Counted from the stretch's first letter, positions 9,893 to 19,852 are shown. The stretch: 64,000 bases of DNA from Paenilisteria portnoyi (GCF_014322795.1 NZ_JAASTT010000004.1:1-64000), one strand, 5' to 3'. Made by a program: numbers and translations. Notes: generated from the letters alone by a model not told the origin.

Positions 9893-10528
9893 TTATAAAT
9901 CTGTGAATCCTAAAACTCGAATGGAGAGGCGCATTGATACCAGATAAAGTATCATCATCAATCCAAGCAGTAGCATTAGTATCGAGCTATATCCCCATTC
10001 TGCAATCCATTTTATAACTCTCTGCACACTCGGGAGACTTGTTAGGAATGTCAATAAAACATAAAAAATAATCAATCCGCTCAATACATATTTCATCGAG
10101 TCGTAGCCAAGCCAGAAATATATTGGAAAAAGGAGCGCTGTTACACCGAGTACTATCACCAAAGCAGTCCCCGTGCTCACAAAAAAATCCGCTATCGGAA
10201 TAAGTGTCCACATGACAATACTTGTTACGATGTACAGAAATACTATCGCTGTAAGCATACTAATTATCGTACCGATGTAACGCGCCATCACAACATCTTT
10301 TCTACTAACTGGCAAAGAAGTCACAAATAACAATGTATGGTTATCTTCATCTCTACTGATCGATTTGGCTATAAAACTTCCACCTGCAACCAAAACTCCC
10401 AACAACAAGAAAATAAACGCTGGCATTCCGATATTAGCGCCAAACATCACAATAAATAATAACAATACCGCAAGTAATATAATCGAACCTCGTTGAATCA
10501 TCACATCTTTCCAAATCAATTGCCACAT
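9893..10528 (-). CDS. ABC-2 type exporter permease
   Basis: Membrane protein of 211 aa with about six predicted helices, similar in plan to the next gene of the unit. A short conserved cytosolic stretch, LPVSRKDVVMARY, resembles the segment by which ABC-2 permeases contact their ATPase. It begins directly after the ATPase stop codon, so the two are likely translated together. Confidence 0.75.
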   Translation of the reverse strand: MWQLIWKDVMIQRGSIILLAVLLLFIVMFGANIGMPAFIFLLLGVLVAGGSFIAKSISRDEDNHTLLFVTSLPVSRKDVVMARYIGTIISMLTAIVFLYIVTSIVMWTLIPIADFFVSTGTALVIVLGVTALLFPIYFWLGYDSMKYVLSGLIIFYVLLTFLTSLPSVQRVIKWIAEWGYSSILMLLLGLMMILYLVSMRLSIRVLGFTDL

Positions 10529-11410
10529 CTACATTACCCCTTGTCGTCTCTTCTTAGTAGCTTGGACTGTGTAGTACATAATGTCCTCTATGGTCGGTTT
10601 TTCAAAAATAACTTCATCACCAAAATAGAATCTAGCTTCCTCCACTTGTTTGGACAATCCTTGGAATCCCAACGTTCCAATTTCCACATCAACAAATAAA
10701 CTTTTAGCCTCACTATCCAATAAATCTTGATCGCCCTTAACAATTACATATTGCTCCAATAAACTATCTTTCTCCTCGCTGAAAAATACTCGTCCTTCAT
10801 GTATATAGGTAATAAAATCAGCCACTCTTTCTAAATCGGCGGTTACATGCGTGGAAAAAATCACAGATACTTCTTCCCTCATCACAACGGTTTGCAAAAC
10901 ACTAAGCAACTCGCGCCGCACAATTGGATCAAGTCCCGCAGTAGGTTCATCCATAATAATCAACTTCGCATGATGACTGAGAGCAATCGCAATACTGTAT
11001 TTCATTTTCATTCCTTTAGAAAGCACTTTTATTTTCTTGTTGCTTGGAAGTTCGAACATCTTCATGTAATTCTGATATGCTGCCTCATCCCAATTCTGAT
11101 AAAAAGGCGCAATAATCCGTTTCATTTGCTCACAGGTCAAATGCTCATAGAAATGGTTCTCATCGAAAACAAAACCAATGTCTTGCTTTATTTCTTCCAT
11201 CGCATCTTTCGTATTCTTCCCAAAAATAACAACATCCCCATTATTTTTCTGCACTAAATCCATAATTATTTTTAATATCGTACTTTTTCCCGCACCGTTC
11301 ACACCAATCAGCCCCATAATGTAGCCTTTTGGTAATTGGAAAGAAATATTTCGCAAGGTAAAATCTTTATATTTTTTCGAAACACGCTTTACTTCTAAAA
11401 TATTATCCAT
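10529..11410 (-). CDS. ABC transporter ATP-binding protein
   Basis: Cytoplasmic ATPase of the exporter, 293 aa. Walker A is GVNGAGKST (about residue 37), the signature is LSKGMKMKYSIA, Walker B with the catalytic glutamate is LIIMDEPTAGLD and the switch histidine is in STHVTADLE. The C-terminal 80 aa are outside the core fold. The gene lies 3 bp after the GntR gene and ends next to the first permease. Confidence 0.9.
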   Translation of the reverse strand: MDNILEVKRVSKKYKDFTLRNISFQLPKGYIMGLIGVNGAGKSTILKIIMDLVQKNNGDVVIFGKNTKDAMEEIKQDIGFVFDENHFYEHLTCEQMKRIIAPFYQNWDEAAYQNYMKMFELPSNKKIKVLSKGMKMKYSIAIALSHHAKLIIMDEPTAGLDPIVRRELLSVLQTVVMREEVSVIFSTHVTADLERVADFITYIHEGRVFFSEEKDSLLEQYVIVKGDQDLLDSEAKSLFVDVEIGTLGFQGLSKQVEEARFYFGDEVIFEKPTIEDIMYYTVQATKKRRQGVM

Positions 11411-11413
11411 ACT

Positions 11414-11788
11414 CTACTCCTCCTCTGCCAACGAATCCATCATGTCACGAACATCCTTATATGTTAGTCCCAAATCCTCTGCTAACTGCAATATTTGAAT
11501 TATCTTTTTTTCCAAGTCCTTTACCTTATATTCCCGAATTAGTGCCATATTTTGATTAGAGACATAGGTACCTTTCCCAGCGACAGTCTGAATAAAGCCA
11601 TCATGTTCCAGCTCCTCGTATGCGCGCTTCGTTGTAATAACACTGACCTGTAACTCCTTCGCCAATGCTCTAATTGAAGGTAATTGGTAATCCCCAACTA
11701 ATTCGCCATTGATAATCTGGTTGCGAATCTGTGAAGCAATTTGCTCATAAATCGGCAATCTGGACGTATTCGTAATGATTATCTTCAT
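11414..11788 (-). CDS. GntR family (YtrA-type) repressor
   Basis: Short GntR regulator of 124 aa: a winged helix at about residues 10-75 (YEQIASQIRNQI, LPSIRALAKELQVS, TTKRAYEELEHDG) and a small helical dimerisation tail typical of the YtrA subfamily. Start placed at the ATG after GGAGGTGCGT. It heads the ABC operon it probably represses. A 21-bp inverted repeat lies over its own promoter, which suggests autoregulation. Confidence 0.88.
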   Translation of the reverse strand: MKIIITNTSRLPIYEQIASQIRNQIINGELVGDYQLPSIRALAKELQVSVITTKRAYEELEHDGFIQTVAGKGTYVSNQNMALIREYKVKDLEKKIIQILQLAEDLGLTYKDVRDMMDSLAEEE

Positions 11789-11805
11789 ACGCACCTCCAC
11801 ATAAT

Positions 11806-11854
11806 TGTATATATAACATATATACAGTATACACGGATAAGCTACATATTGCAA
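11806..11854 (-). promoter_or_regulatory. Promoter and operator of the GntR-ABC operon
   Basis: On the minus strand TTGCAA (11849-11854), a 17-bp spacer and TATACT (11826-11831) form a good promoter. Overlapping its downstream edge is the inverted repeat TGTATATAT-GTT-ATATATACA (11806-11826), the probable binding site of the adjacent GntR protein. Confidence 0.7.
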
Positions 11855-11866
11855 TCCTAAGAACGC

Positions 11867-11965
11867 AAAAAAAAACAAGCTGGCGGGGGAACCAACTTGG
11901 GAAAAAGGAGTTTAGATATCCTATTACTAAAAAGGGGGAAAAAGTAATAGCTACCTTGTTTACAT
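11867..11965 (-). ncRNA. Predicted LhrC-like sRNA 2
   Basis: Minus-strand unit of about 98 nt with the same plan as the RNA near 9.1 kb: a hairpin ATTACT/AGTAAT with CCCCC in its loop, a linker with CUCC and UCCC, and a terminator CAAGTTGG/CCAGCTTG with CCCCC in the loop and nine U. The -10 TAATAT lies at 11971-11976; no good -35 is visible. The first hairpin and upstream part are clearly related in sequence to the other copy, while the terminator stems differ. Confidence 0.55.
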
Positions 11966-12034
11966 TTACTATATTACATGAACCGTCTAACATTGTGAGG
12001 AAAAACACATGAGATTTCCATTAGAGTTTATATT

Positions 12035-12844
12035 CTATTCATGCGAACTACCAATATGGAATTTCTTCTTCGTCAATAAGAAAATCGATAGCCCAAGCAA
12101 CACAACGATAAAGCACAGCGTAACCATTAAATTCCCTACAAAATAATTCTTTACGCCGCCCATCATAATCATGTTAGTCGCATTCGCACTCAAATAAGCA
12201 GGATTGAAGATTTGTGCCCATCCCGAAGCTCCACTCACCAATTCTAGAATAATCGCGACACCAGCTCCTATCATCGCGACAACCGCTGTGCTACGAAATA
12301 CGATTCCTAAAATGAGCACTACCGAGACTATAAATAACAACCATACAAAATAAATGCCAAATCCGGCAAAAATGCTTGCCATCTGAATTCCACCGTACAA
12401 TAAGTAAACATAATAATATGCCGCAAAATATCCTAACCCTAGCGAAATAAACACTAATAAGGCTTGAGAAAAACATTTTGCTAAAATATACTGCCATGCT
12501 TTTACAGGCCTTGTTAAAATAAACGCCAGCATCCCATTATTTTTTTCAGAAATAATCGCGCCCATCAATGCCACAATCAAAATAATAATTCCAAGCTGAT
12601 CGAACTGCGAAGAAAGCGTTCCAGCCATCACTTGTTGCGCATTCACAACTCCCATCAAATCAGCAATTGCCGCCCCCTGCTCACCGCCATCGCCACCCAT
12701 TGCCCCCATAATTTCAGGCAAATAATACATCATCAGCGGTTGCATCATACCAAGAATCGCAAACACAATCGGCAACCAAATCCATTTCAAACTCCGCCAC
12801 TGTTCCATCTGCTCTTTTAGAAAAAGCGTCATCACATTGTTCAT
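12035..12844 (-). CDS. ABC-2 type permease (YxlG-like)
   Basis: Membrane protein of 269 aa with about six helices and a long extracytoplasmic loop (GGDGGEQGAAIADLMG) after the first. It resembles NosY/YxlG permeases. Its start overlaps the ATPase stop by 4 bp (ATGA), so it is translationally coupled. With the ATPase and the small PLDc_N protein it makes a three-gene unit like Bacillus yxlE-yxlF-yxlG, which encodes an exporter linked to sigma-Y control. No sigma factor gene is adjacent here. Confidence 0.8.
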   Translation of the reverse strand: MNNVMTLFLKEQMEQWRSLKWIWLPIVFAILGMMQPLMMYYLPEIMGAMGGDGGEQGAAIADLMGVVNAQQVMAGTLSSQFDQLGIIILIVALMGAIISEKNNGMLAFILTRPVKAWQYILAKCFSQALLVFISLGLGYFAAYYYVYLLYGGIQMASIFAGFGIYFVWLLFIVSVVLILGIVFRSTAVVAMIGAGVAIILELVSGASGWAQIFNPAYLSANATNMIMMGGVKNYFVGNLMVTLCFIVVLLGLSIFLLTKKKFHIGSSHE

Positions 12845-13755
12845 TTGCCCACCATCCTTAAAAAGACGTCTTCAAGCGTCTCCTCGGCTTGACTCACACT
12901 CGTCCAAGCAATTCCAGTCGCCATAAGCACACGCAAAATAGCTTCGCGCGCCGCATCCGCATCTTCCTGATAGTACAAGTATAACGCGCCATGCTTATGC
13001 TCTACTCGACTAATCGCTGCCTCGTCCATAATCAAGCGCTCAAATTTCGACGTCCCTATCTCACCTTTTAAAACGAAAACAGGCGTCGCATTCGCTTGAA
13101 CTAGACGAACAATCCTATCATCTGCCACAATCTCGCCATCTCGAATAATGCACACACGTTCACATACTTCTTCAACATCCGCTAATATATGCGTAGAAAA
13201 CAAGAGCGTCGTCTCACCTTTCAAAGACTGAATCAACTCAATAATTTCACGACGCCCAATCGGGTCAAGCGCTGAAACAGGTTCATCCATAATCAATAAC
13301 GCCGGTCGGTGCAAAATCGCCTGCGCAATCCCCAATCGCTGCCTCATTCCTCCTGAAAAAGTAGCAATTTTCTGCTTCGGCGCCGCATCCAGTCCAACTT
13401 GCATCAAAACCTCGGGTATCCGTTCCGCCAAAGCCGCCTTGTCCATACCAGAAAGTTTCCCCATGAACTGCAAAGCATCCGTTGCTGTCATCCAACCATA
13501 AAAATTAGGATACTGCGGCAAAAAACCAATTTGCGCTTTCATCTTCGTATTTTCTCCGCCACAAATATGAATCGTCCCGCTATCCGGATTTATCATATCC
13601 ACAATCATCTTCAAAATCGTTGTTTTCCCAGCCCCGTTAGGTCCAAGCAAAGCCACACATTCCCCAGCCTCTAACTGAAAAGCAACATCCTTTACAGCCT
13701 GATATGCATCAAATCGCTTCGATAAATTCGTAATCTCCAATATTTTCTCCATCAT
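12841..13755 (-). CDS. ABC transporter ATP-binding protein (YxlF-like)
   Basis: ATPase of 304 aa. Walker A is LGPNGAGKTT, the signature FSGGMRQRLGIAQA, Walker B LLIMDEPVSALD and the switch region STHILADVEEVCE. The last 80 residues form the regulatory tail seen in NatA/BcrA-type exporters. It overlaps its neighbours by 4 bp on both sides. Confidence 0.9.
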   Translation of the reverse strand: MMEKILEITNLSKRFDAYQAVKDVAFQLEAGECVALLGPNGAGKTTILKMIVDMINPDSGTIHICGGENTKMKAQIGFLPQYPNFYGWMTATDALQFMGKLSGMDKAALAERIPEVLMQVGLDAAPKQKIATFSGGMRQRLGIAQAILHRPALLIMDEPVSALDPIGRREIIELIQSLKGETTLLFSTHILADVEEVCERVCIIRDGEIVADDRIVRLVQANATPVFVLKGEIGTSKFERLIMDEAAISRVEHKHGALYLYYQEDADAAREAILRVLMATGIAWTSVSQAEETLEDVFLRMVGK

Positions 13756-13946
13756 CGATAATCCTTCCTACCAAAAATAAAGTAAATAATCGATCCAATT
13801 GTAGTAACAAACAAAATAACCACCAACCAAATAACTGGATTTTGCCGGCTGTTCCAATGACGAATTAAATCTACCAAAGCTGTTACTAATAATATTACGT
13901 ACAAAATAAAAATTGGTGCTAATAGGGCTAACGTATTTGACATCAT
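13752..13946 (-). CDS. PLDc_N domain small membrane protein (YxlE-like)
   Basis: A 64-aa protein with two transmembrane helices separated by a basic loop (RHWNSRQNPV) and ending FGRKDYR, the pattern of the PLDc_N family. In B. subtilis YxlE sits in the same position and helps restrain sigma-Y; here only the arrangement supports that role. I chose the ATG six bases after AAAGG; upstream in-frame ATGs overlap the ribosome site. Confidence 0.8.
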   Translation of the reverse strand: MMSNTLALLAPIFILYVILLVTALVDLIRHWNSRQNPVIWLVVILFVTTIGSIIYFIFGRKDYR

Positions 13947-13965
13947 GCTCATCCTTTCCAAAATC

Positions 13966-14007
13966 ATCTGTTATACAAATGATATAACAGATGCATATAA
14001 AAGTCAA
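13966..14007 (-). promoter_or_regulatory. Promoter and inverted repeat of the yxlEFG-like operon
   Basis: Minus strand: TTGACT (14002-14007), 17-bp spacer, TATCAT (13979-13984). A perfect inverted repeat ATCTGTTAT/ATAACAGAT (13966-13974 and 13984-13992, 9-bp gap) brackets the -10, as expected for a repressor operator. No regulator gene is linked. Confidence 0.6.
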
Positions 14008-14010
14008 TAC

Positions 14011-14050
14011 AAAAAAGCCGAGGATACACATCACGCATATCGCTCGGCTT
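14011..14050 (-). terminator. Terminator of pyrG
   Basis: AAGCCGAG (minus strand) pairs with CTCGGCTT across a 20-nt loop and is followed by TTTTTT. It lies just past the pyrG stop codon. Confidence 0.8.
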
Positions 14051-14058
14051 CAAAAAAC

Positions 14059-15654
14059 TTATTCTTTCAATGATGCCGCAATAAAATCATGGAATAGACG
14101 CTGCGGACGAGTTGGACGTGAGATGAATTCTGGATGATATTGACAAGCCACGAACCACGGGTGATCCGTAATCTCCACAACCTCAACAAGACGACCATCT
14201 GGACTCGTTGCTGATACTGTCATTCCTGCATTTTCTAACTGTTCGCGGTACTCATTATTGAACTCATAACGGTGACGGTGACGCTCTTCAACCAACGTCG
14301 CGCCATAGGCTTCCGCTGTTCTTGTACCCTCTTTAATTCGTGCTGGATAAAGACCTAGACGCAATGTTCCACCCATATCCTCCACATGTTTTTGCTCTGG
14401 CAATAAATCAATAATCGCATGCGGTGTTTTCGGATTGATTTCCGCAGAATTTGCATCTTCCAAGCCCATCACATTACGTGCATATTCAATCGTTGCCAAC
14501 TGCATACCCAAACAAATACCGAAATACGGCACTTTATTCTCACGTGCAAATTTAATCGCAGTAATTTTGCCTTCGATGCCGCGATCTCCGAAACCACCAG
14601 GAACTAGGATACCATCCGCATGACCAATTTTTTCTTGGACATTCTCAGGCGTAATTTCCTCTGAGTCAACCCAGTCAATTTGAAGCTCAGCATCGTTCGC
14701 ATAACCCGCATGACGCAGTGCTTCTGCTACAGAAAGATACGCATCCGGTAACGCAACATACTTACCAACCAGCGCGATACGAACTTTTTTCGTCAAATTC
14801 TTCACTTTATGGACAAGCTCTTCCCATTCAGACATGTCAGCAACAGGTGCCTCCAACTGCAAGTGATCCAATACAATCTGGTCCATTTTTTGCGCTTGTA
14901 AAGAAAGGGGGACATTGTATAACGTGTCCTCATCACGCGCCTCGATAACTTCTGACGCTCTCACATCACAAAATAGCGCGATTTTCTCTTTCATTTCTTG
15001 AGAAACAGGTTGCTCCGTCCGAACAACAATAATATTCGGCTGAATACCATAGCTACGAAGTTCCTTCACACTATGTTGCGTCGGCTTCGTTTTCATTTCG
15101 CCAGCAGCCTTAATATAAGGAATTAACGTTGTATGAATGTACAGCACGTTTTCTGCACCAACATCGCTCTTAATTTGGCGAATCGCCTCAATAAACGGTA
15201 ACGACTCAATATCTCCAACCGTTCCGCCGATTTCCGTGATAATAATGTCAGAATTAGTCATACGAGCCGCACGGAAAACACGATCTTTCAGTTCATTCGT
15301 GATATGCGGGATAACTTGCACCGTTCCGCCAAGATAATCACCGCGACGCTCTTTCTTAATAACCTCGGAATACACTTTCCCCGTCGTTACATTGCTGTAC
15401 TTGTTCAAATTAATATCGATAAAACGCTCATAATGACCTAAATCCAAGTCAGTTTCCGCACCATCATCCGTGACAAAAACCTCTCCATGTTGATATGGGC
15501 TCATCGTCCCAGGATCGACGTTAATATAAGGATCAAATTTTTGAATCGTTACACTAAGTCCTCGGTTTTTAAGTAGTCTACCAAGTGAAGCAGCCGTAAT
15601 CCCTTTACCAATCGATGAAACGACGCCACCTGTCACAAAAATATACTTTGTCAT
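14059..15654 (-). CDS. pyrG: CTP synthase
   Basis: Makes CTP from UTP, ATP and glutamine; 531 aa, the usual length. The synthetase domain starts [18 protein letters not shown] (P-loop) and the class I glutamine amidotransferase domain shows FGICLGMQ with the nucleophilic cysteine near residue 380 and the CQYHPEF histidine at the end. The open frame extends 47 codons further up, but the conserved MTKYIF start fixes the gene. A leader of about 230 nt precedes it and carries an attenuator. Confidence 0.96.
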   Translation of the reverse strand: MTKYIFVTGGVVSSIGKGITAASLGRLLKNRGLSVTIQKFDPYINVDPGTMSPYQHGEVFVTDDGAETDLDLGHYERFIDINLNKYSNVTTGKVYSEVIKKERRGDYLGGTVQVIPHITNELKDRVFRAARMTNSDIIITEIGGTVGDIESLPFIEAIRQIKSDVGAENVLYIHTTLIPYIKAAGEMKTKPTQHSVKELRSYGIQPNIIVVRTEQPVSQEMKEKIALFCDVRASEVIEARDEDTLYNVPLSLQAQKMDQIVLDHLQLEAPVADMSEWEELVHKVKNLTKKVRIALVGKYVALPDAYLSVAEALRHAGYANDAELQIDWVDSEEITPENVQEKIGHADGILVPGGFGDRGIEGKITAIKFARENKVPYFGICLGMQLATIEYARNVMGLEDANSAEINPKTPHAIIDLLPEQKHVEDMGGTLRLGLYPARIKEGTRTAEAYGATLVEERHRHRYEFNNEYREQLENAGMTVSATSPDGRLVEVVEITDHPWFVACQYHPEFISRPTRPQRLFHDFIAASLKE

Positions 15655-15805
15655 TGTTCTAAAATCTACTCCTTTCGCCTTATCGAAATTTATTTTCGGG
15701 GTGGAGAACCTTTGCTTGCAAAATTTCATTGCTAAAAAAAGAAAATCACCAATAGCATCTCTATACTTTTGGCTCATACTTCTAACGTGCGGCAAGTTTC
15801 ACCAC

Positions 15806-15921
15806 ACAAAAAGAAAACGCCCACTTACTCGTCTTGCAAAGTAAGGGAGCGCAATATTTATATCCGTCCTTATAAAAAGGAGCCCAAATAAAATATTACA
15901 TAGATAGCGCAAATAAGTCAA
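15806..15921 (-). promoter_or_regulatory. pyrG promoter and CTP-sensing attenuator
   Basis: Minus strand: TTGACT (15916-15921), 17-bp spacer, TAATAT (15893-15898), then seven bases to a transcript start reading GGGCTCC (first G at 15885). Downstream, CGCTCCCTTACT (15840-15851) pairs with AGTAAGTGGGCG (15818-15829) and is followed by TTTTCTTTTT. In B. subtilis low CTP makes polymerase add extra G residues to a GGGC start, and these pair with the CUCCC arm to prevent termination. All parts of that mechanism are present. Confidence 0.85.
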
Positions 15922-16000
15922 CCCTTTATTTCATGAAAACGCCCTCAAGCATTGCAACCAGAGGCTAAAAATATTTTTCAATCGATTTTCATTTCTTCAC

Positions 16001-16033
16001 ACAAAAAACCTGCCTCTTGATTCAGAAGCAGGT
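16001..16033 (-). terminator. Terminator of rpoE
   Basis: Minus strand ACCTGCTTC pairs with GAGGCAGGT (one wobble) and runs into six T. It separates rpoE from the pyrG promoter region. Confidence 0.8.
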
Positions 16034-16043
16034 ATGCATTTTT

Positions 16044-16586
16044 TTACTTTTCGAATTCATCTTCAAATTCACTATCGTCTTCAACAATAGTTGTCAGATC
16101 TCCTTCGATACCATCTGGTAAGTGACCTTCTTCTGGATCATCGTCATCACTAACAAGACCATCTGTAAGAACTACTTCTTCTTCTCCAAGTTCCTCTACC
16201 ACATCGTCTTCTTCGTAATCGACATCATCGTCAAGAATGTCCTCATCGATTTCTTCGTCATCATCGTCGTCATCGTCTGATTTACGTTTCTTCTTAGGTT
16301 TTGTCTGCGTTTGAACTTCTTCGTCAATCGCATCGATCGGATACCACGCACGTAGTCCCCAAGTATTATTACCAAGAGAAATAAAATTACCCTCAATATT
16401 CATATCCGTGTAAAATTGAACAAGTCTCTCTCTTACTTCGCCTTCGCTTAAATCAAGAAACTTCGTAATCTCATCCACAATCGCTTGGAATGGCATTACT
16501 TCTCTTCTTTTTTCAAGAACATAGTGCGCCACTTCAATCAAAGATAACTCTTTACGTTCTTCTTTTGTCAATTGGCTTAAATCCAA
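16044..16586 (-). CDS. rpoE: RNA polymerase delta subunit
   Basis: Delta factor of Firmicute RNA polymerase, 180 aa, which speeds polymerase recycling. Residues 1-90 form the HARE-HTH domain (LSLIEVAHYVLE, NTWGLRAWYP); the rest is an Asp/Glu-rich disordered tail preceded by KPKKKRK. I choose a TTG start giving MDLSQLTKEE, because AAGGGG lies 10 nt before it and Listeria delta starts MDL; the GTG three codons earlier touches the ribosome site. Confidence 0.93.
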   Translation of the reverse strand: MDLSQLTKEERKELSLIEVAHYVLEKRREVMPFQAIVDEITKFLDLSEGEVRERLVQFYTDMNIEGNFISLGNNTWGLRAWYPIDAIDEEVQTQTKPKKKRKSDDDDDDDEEIDEDILDDDVDYEEDDVVEELGEEEVVLTDGLVSDDDDPEEGHLPDGIEGDLTTIVEDDSEFEDEFEK

Positions 16587-16724
16587 AGCTGGCACGCCCC
16601 TTCTATAATAAAAAATAATTTCCTAAACTGCATTTTTCTGACTCTATCTATTCTACATGTAAATGACGCTGAACACAATAAAATTATAACATACTCTGAA
16701 ATAATCCTTATATCACTTCCATAT

Positions 16725-16874
16725 TCATAACTTTGTCAGGGCACAATAACCAATGTAAAACAGCAAAATCGCGAGCAATAGTATCGGGATAGAGCCTAAT
16801 TGCATGCTATATAAAATCGCCGTCGCAATGACAAGCATCAAAAAAATAATACACATGAAAATGATATAGCGCAT
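16725..16874 (-). CDS. Small two-helix membrane protein
   Basis: A 49-aa reading frame between argS and rpoE. It reads MRYIIFMCIIFLMLVIATAI, then a short polar turn (MQLGSIP) and a second hydrophobic segment ending GYCALTKL. GGGG lies 11 nt before the ATG, a weak site. No family recognised. The hydrophobic pattern and the absence of another gene in this 349-bp gap favour a real gene; expression is unproven. Confidence 0.5.
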   Translation of the reverse strand: MRYIIFMCIIFLMLVIATAILYSMQLGSIPILLLAILLFYIGYCALTKL

Positions 16875-16935
16875 AATTCGCAAAACCCCGATCTAAAATT
16901 TTTCTAGTGCTCGTCTTGTCAAAATAACTTTCTAA

Positions 16936-18606
16936 TTACATTTTTTCTGGTGCAGAAACACCAAGTAATGTAAGTCCATTACGCAACGTGATTTGAGTTG
17001 CTTTAATCAAAGCAAGGCGTGCTTCTGAAACCTCTTTATTCTCCATATCCAACACCTTATTAGAGTTATAAAAACGATGGAAGGCAGACGCTAAATCATT
17101 CAAATAGCGAACGATACGGTGTGGAATTCTTTTCTCTGCAGCCTCCGCCACAACATCTGGAAATTCACCTAATACTTTCAATAAGTTGTAATCCATCTCA
17201 GAATTCAACAAAGCAATATTTGCATCCTTACTCAAAGCAAAGCCTTGCTCCACCCCTGAGCGTAAAATACTCGAAATCCGAGCATGTGCATATTGTACGT
17301 AATAAACTGGATTTTCAGTAGACGTCGATTTGGCAAGACCCATATCAAAGTTCATATGTGTATCTGAACTACGCATCGCAAAGAAATAACGCGTCGCATC
17401 CAAGCCAACTTCTTCAATCAAATCGCGCATCGTTACTGACTTACCTGTACGTTTGCTCATCTTCACTTGCTTACCATCCTCGTAAAGGTGAACCAATTGG
17501 ATAATCTCTACCTCAAGGTGATCTGGGCTGTATCCCAAACTCTCGATAGCAGCACGCATCCTAGGAATATAACCATGGTGATCCGCTCCCCAAACATCAA
17601 TCAGAACATCAAATCCACGCTCTAACTTATCTAAGTGGTACGCAATATCTGGTAAGAAATACGTGTAACTGCCATCCGATTTAATAAGCACGCGGTCTTT
17701 ATCATCACCAAATTCTGTTGTCCGAAGCCAAGTGGCACCTTCCTCTTCAAAAATATAGCCATTATCACGAAGTTTGGCTAACGCAGGCATAATTTTATCG
17801 TTCTCATACAGTGTCGTTTCCGAGAACCAACTATCAAAATGAACACGGAATTCCGCCAAATCTTCGCGTAGTTTTGCTGTTTCAAAAGCCAATGCTTCTT
17901 TACGGAACAACTCCCGTCTCACATCAACATCTTCATTGACATACTTATCTCCGTATTTTTCAGCTAATTGTTTTCCAAGATTAATGATGTCCGAACCACG
18001 ATAACCATCTTCGGGGAACTCTGCGTCAATATTTAGCGCCTCTAAATAACGAGCTTCTGTCGACAAAATTAAATTATTAATCTGGTTACCTGCGTCATTG
18101 ATATAGTATTCACGAGATACACTGTAACCTGCCATCGTCAAAATATTGGCCAATGAATCACCAATCGCCGCGCCCCGTGCATGGCCTAAATGTAGATCTC
18201 CTGTTGGATTCGCCGAAACAAACTCAATCTGAAACTTCTTGCCTTTGCCCGTATCACTTGCACCATAAGTATCGTCAGCATCCATAATGACAGGTATTAA
18301 AGCCGTCAAGTAAGCATTATCTAAGTAAAAATTAATAAACCCTGGTCCAGCAATCTCTATTTTATTGATTAGCGTATGGGTTTCTCCAATTGCCGCTACA
18401 ACCGTCTCTGCAATAGCTCGCGGTGCTTTCTTGGCTACGCGCGCCAATTGCATAGCGATATTGGTAGAATAATCTCCATGTTGTTTGTCCTTAGGAACTT
18501 CCAATAAAATAGATGGTACCTGCTCTTGCTCAATACCCAATCCTTGTACCACTGCTTCTTTAATAATTGCGATTAACTCTTGTTGACTTTTTTGACTAAC
18601 ATTCAT
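16936..18606 (-). CDS. argS: Arginyl-tRNA synthetase
   Basis: Class I synthetase charging tRNA-Arg, 556 aa. The HIGH motif is [12 protein letters not shown] (about residue 132) and the KMSKS motif is VKMSKRTGK. The N-terminal ArgRS domain and C-terminal DALR anticodon-binding domain ([14 protein letters not shown] to the end) are both present. Its ATG overlaps the ywiB stop (ATGA) and GGAGG lies in the ywiB end, so the two are coupled, as in Bacillus. Confidence 0.96.
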   Translation of the reverse strand: MNVSQKSQQELIAIIKEAVVQGLGIEQEQVPSILLEVPKDKQHGDYSTNIAMQLARVAKKAPRAIAETVVAAIGETHTLINKIEIAGPGFINFYLDNAYLTALIPVIMDADDTYGASDTGKGKKFQIEFVSANPTGDLHLGHARGAAIGDSLANILTMAGYSVSREYYINDAGNQINNLILSTEARYLEALNIDAEFPEDGYRGSDIINLGKQLAEKYGDKYVNEDVDVRRELFRKEALAFETAKLREDLAEFRVHFDSWFSETTLYENDKIMPALAKLRDNGYIFEEEGATWLRTTEFGDDKDRVLIKSDGSYTYFLPDIAYHLDKLERGFDVLIDVWGADHHGYIPRMRAAIESLGYSPDHLEVEIIQLVHLYEDGKQVKMSKRTGKSVTMRDLIEEVGLDATRYFFAMRSSDTHMNFDMGLAKSTSTENPVYYVQYAHARISSILRSGVEQGFALSKDANIALLNSEMDYNLLKVLGEFPDVVAEAAEKRIPHRIVRYLNDLASAFHRFYNSNKVLDMENKEVSEARLALIKATQITLRNGLTLLGVSAPEKM

Positions 18607-19052
18607 TCTTTATCCTCCTCTAAAATCATCGAGACATCAAAAATTCCAATGTTCACACCTCTGTCTAACAACTCATACTGAAAGTTAATTTTCCCAGAAA
18701 AAAGATCTTCCTGTACGTAAACTTCTTCCATATTCAAAAGCTCAGACTCCATCATCAGTTTACCGACACCGTAGTCTACGCTGACCGTGCTACGCTTACG
18801 CTCTCTGAAAAAATGCATGCGCATATTCACGGCACCACTTCGCATCAACAGAACTTCTTGATCTGTTATTTTCAAAACGGTCCTAATAGCCCCAGCTTCT
18901 TGTTCTTCTTCATAATGAAGGTAACGACTTCCCGTGGTATGATCCAAATAAAACACACCAGATAGCGTTAACTCCGTACGTTCCTCTTCCATTTCCTGCT
19001 TAGAAATCGTCTTTAAACGCAACTGTACCGGCGTCTTTTCCTTATTACTCAC
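18603..19052 (-). CDS. DUF1934 (YwiB-like) beta-barrel protein
   Basis: A 149-aa protein of the DUF1934 family, a lipocalin-like barrel of unknown function found just before argS in many Firmicutes. It has alternating polar and hydrophobic strands ([33 protein letters not shown] end). Start is GTG (GTGAGTAATAAG) with a G-rich tract about 10 nt upstream. Possible ligand binding is only inferred from the fold. Confidence 0.85.
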   Translation of the reverse strand: MSNKEKTPVQLRLKTISKQEMEEERTELTLSGVFYLDHTTGSRYLHYEEEQEAGAIRTVLKITDQEVLLMRSGAVNMRMHFFRERKRSTVSVDYGVGKLMMESELLNMEEVYVQEDLFSGKINFQYELLDRGVNIGIFDVSMILEEDKE

Positions 19053-19120
19053 GCTTTAAAGTCCCCCCATATAATTTCGAATGCACTACATTATAGTGAA
19101 AAAAAGGCTAAAATGCAACC

Positions 19121-19774
19121 TCAAATTTGAAAAACAAAGTAATAGAAACTTGCCATTTCCCCCGTTATCCAAGGAATAAGTGTGTTAAAAATTGGCGATA
19201 TCGTATACTTCGAAAGCGGTGTGATAACTAAAATCAAGAAAAACAACAACGCGTAATTCTCATAACCCTGTACCTTCAATCGCCATTTCAAAGGTAAAAA
19301 CTCCGACACAATTTGATATCCGTCTAATGGTGGTAATGGTAATAAATTAAAAATAAATAAGATCACATTCAGCGACACGAACAAATTGAAGAAGGGCAAG
19401 ATAATCTGTGAATAAGCCACATCCATTTGTAAAAATAAAAAATAAAGTCCTACTCCAATAAAAGCAAGCAACAAATTACTAACTGGACCAGCCAAGCTCA
19501 CTAACACACTTCCAACTCGTCGATGCTTCATTTTATACGCATTAACAGGTGTCGGTTTGGCCCAACCAAATCCAGCGATAATAACAAAAATAAAACCAAT
19601 CGGATCAATATGTTTCAACGGATTAAGCGTAATACGTCCCTCATTCTTCGCAGTATCATCGCCAAATAACAAAGCAACCCAAGCGTGCGCCAACTCATGT
19701 ATCGTAAAAGCAATCAAAAGCGTCACAATGACGTAAGGCAAATCTTGCAACGGATAGGCTAAAAAATTGTCCAT
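19121..19774 (-). CDS. M50 family (site-2 protease-like) membrane metalloprotease
   Basis: Polytopic intramembrane zinc protease, 217 aa. HELAHAW in the first helix is the HExxH zinc and catalytic motif, and the third zinc ligand is likely the Asp of LPPLDGYQ near residue 145. The start follows AGAAGGAGATTATTC; 16 upstream in-frame codons lack a ribosome site. Family members such as YwhC/YdgP lack the extra domains of RseP. Substrate unknown. Confidence 0.88.
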   Translation of the reverse strand: MDNFLAYPLQDLPYVIVTLLIAFTIHELAHAWVALLFGDDTAKNEGRITLNPLKHIDPIGFIFVIIAGFGWAKPTPVNAYKMKHRRVGSVLVSLAGPVSNLLLAFIGVGLYFLFLQMDVAYSQIILPFFNLFVSLNVILFIFNLLPLPPLDGYQIVSEFLPLKWRLKVQGYENYALLFFLILVITPLSKYTISPIFNTLIPWITGEMASFYYFVFQI

Positions 19775-19852
19775 GAATAATCTCCTTCTGTATTGTAGTA
19801 CTTCAATTATGTTATAATACACTCATTAAATCAATACTTAGGAGTGAATTTC

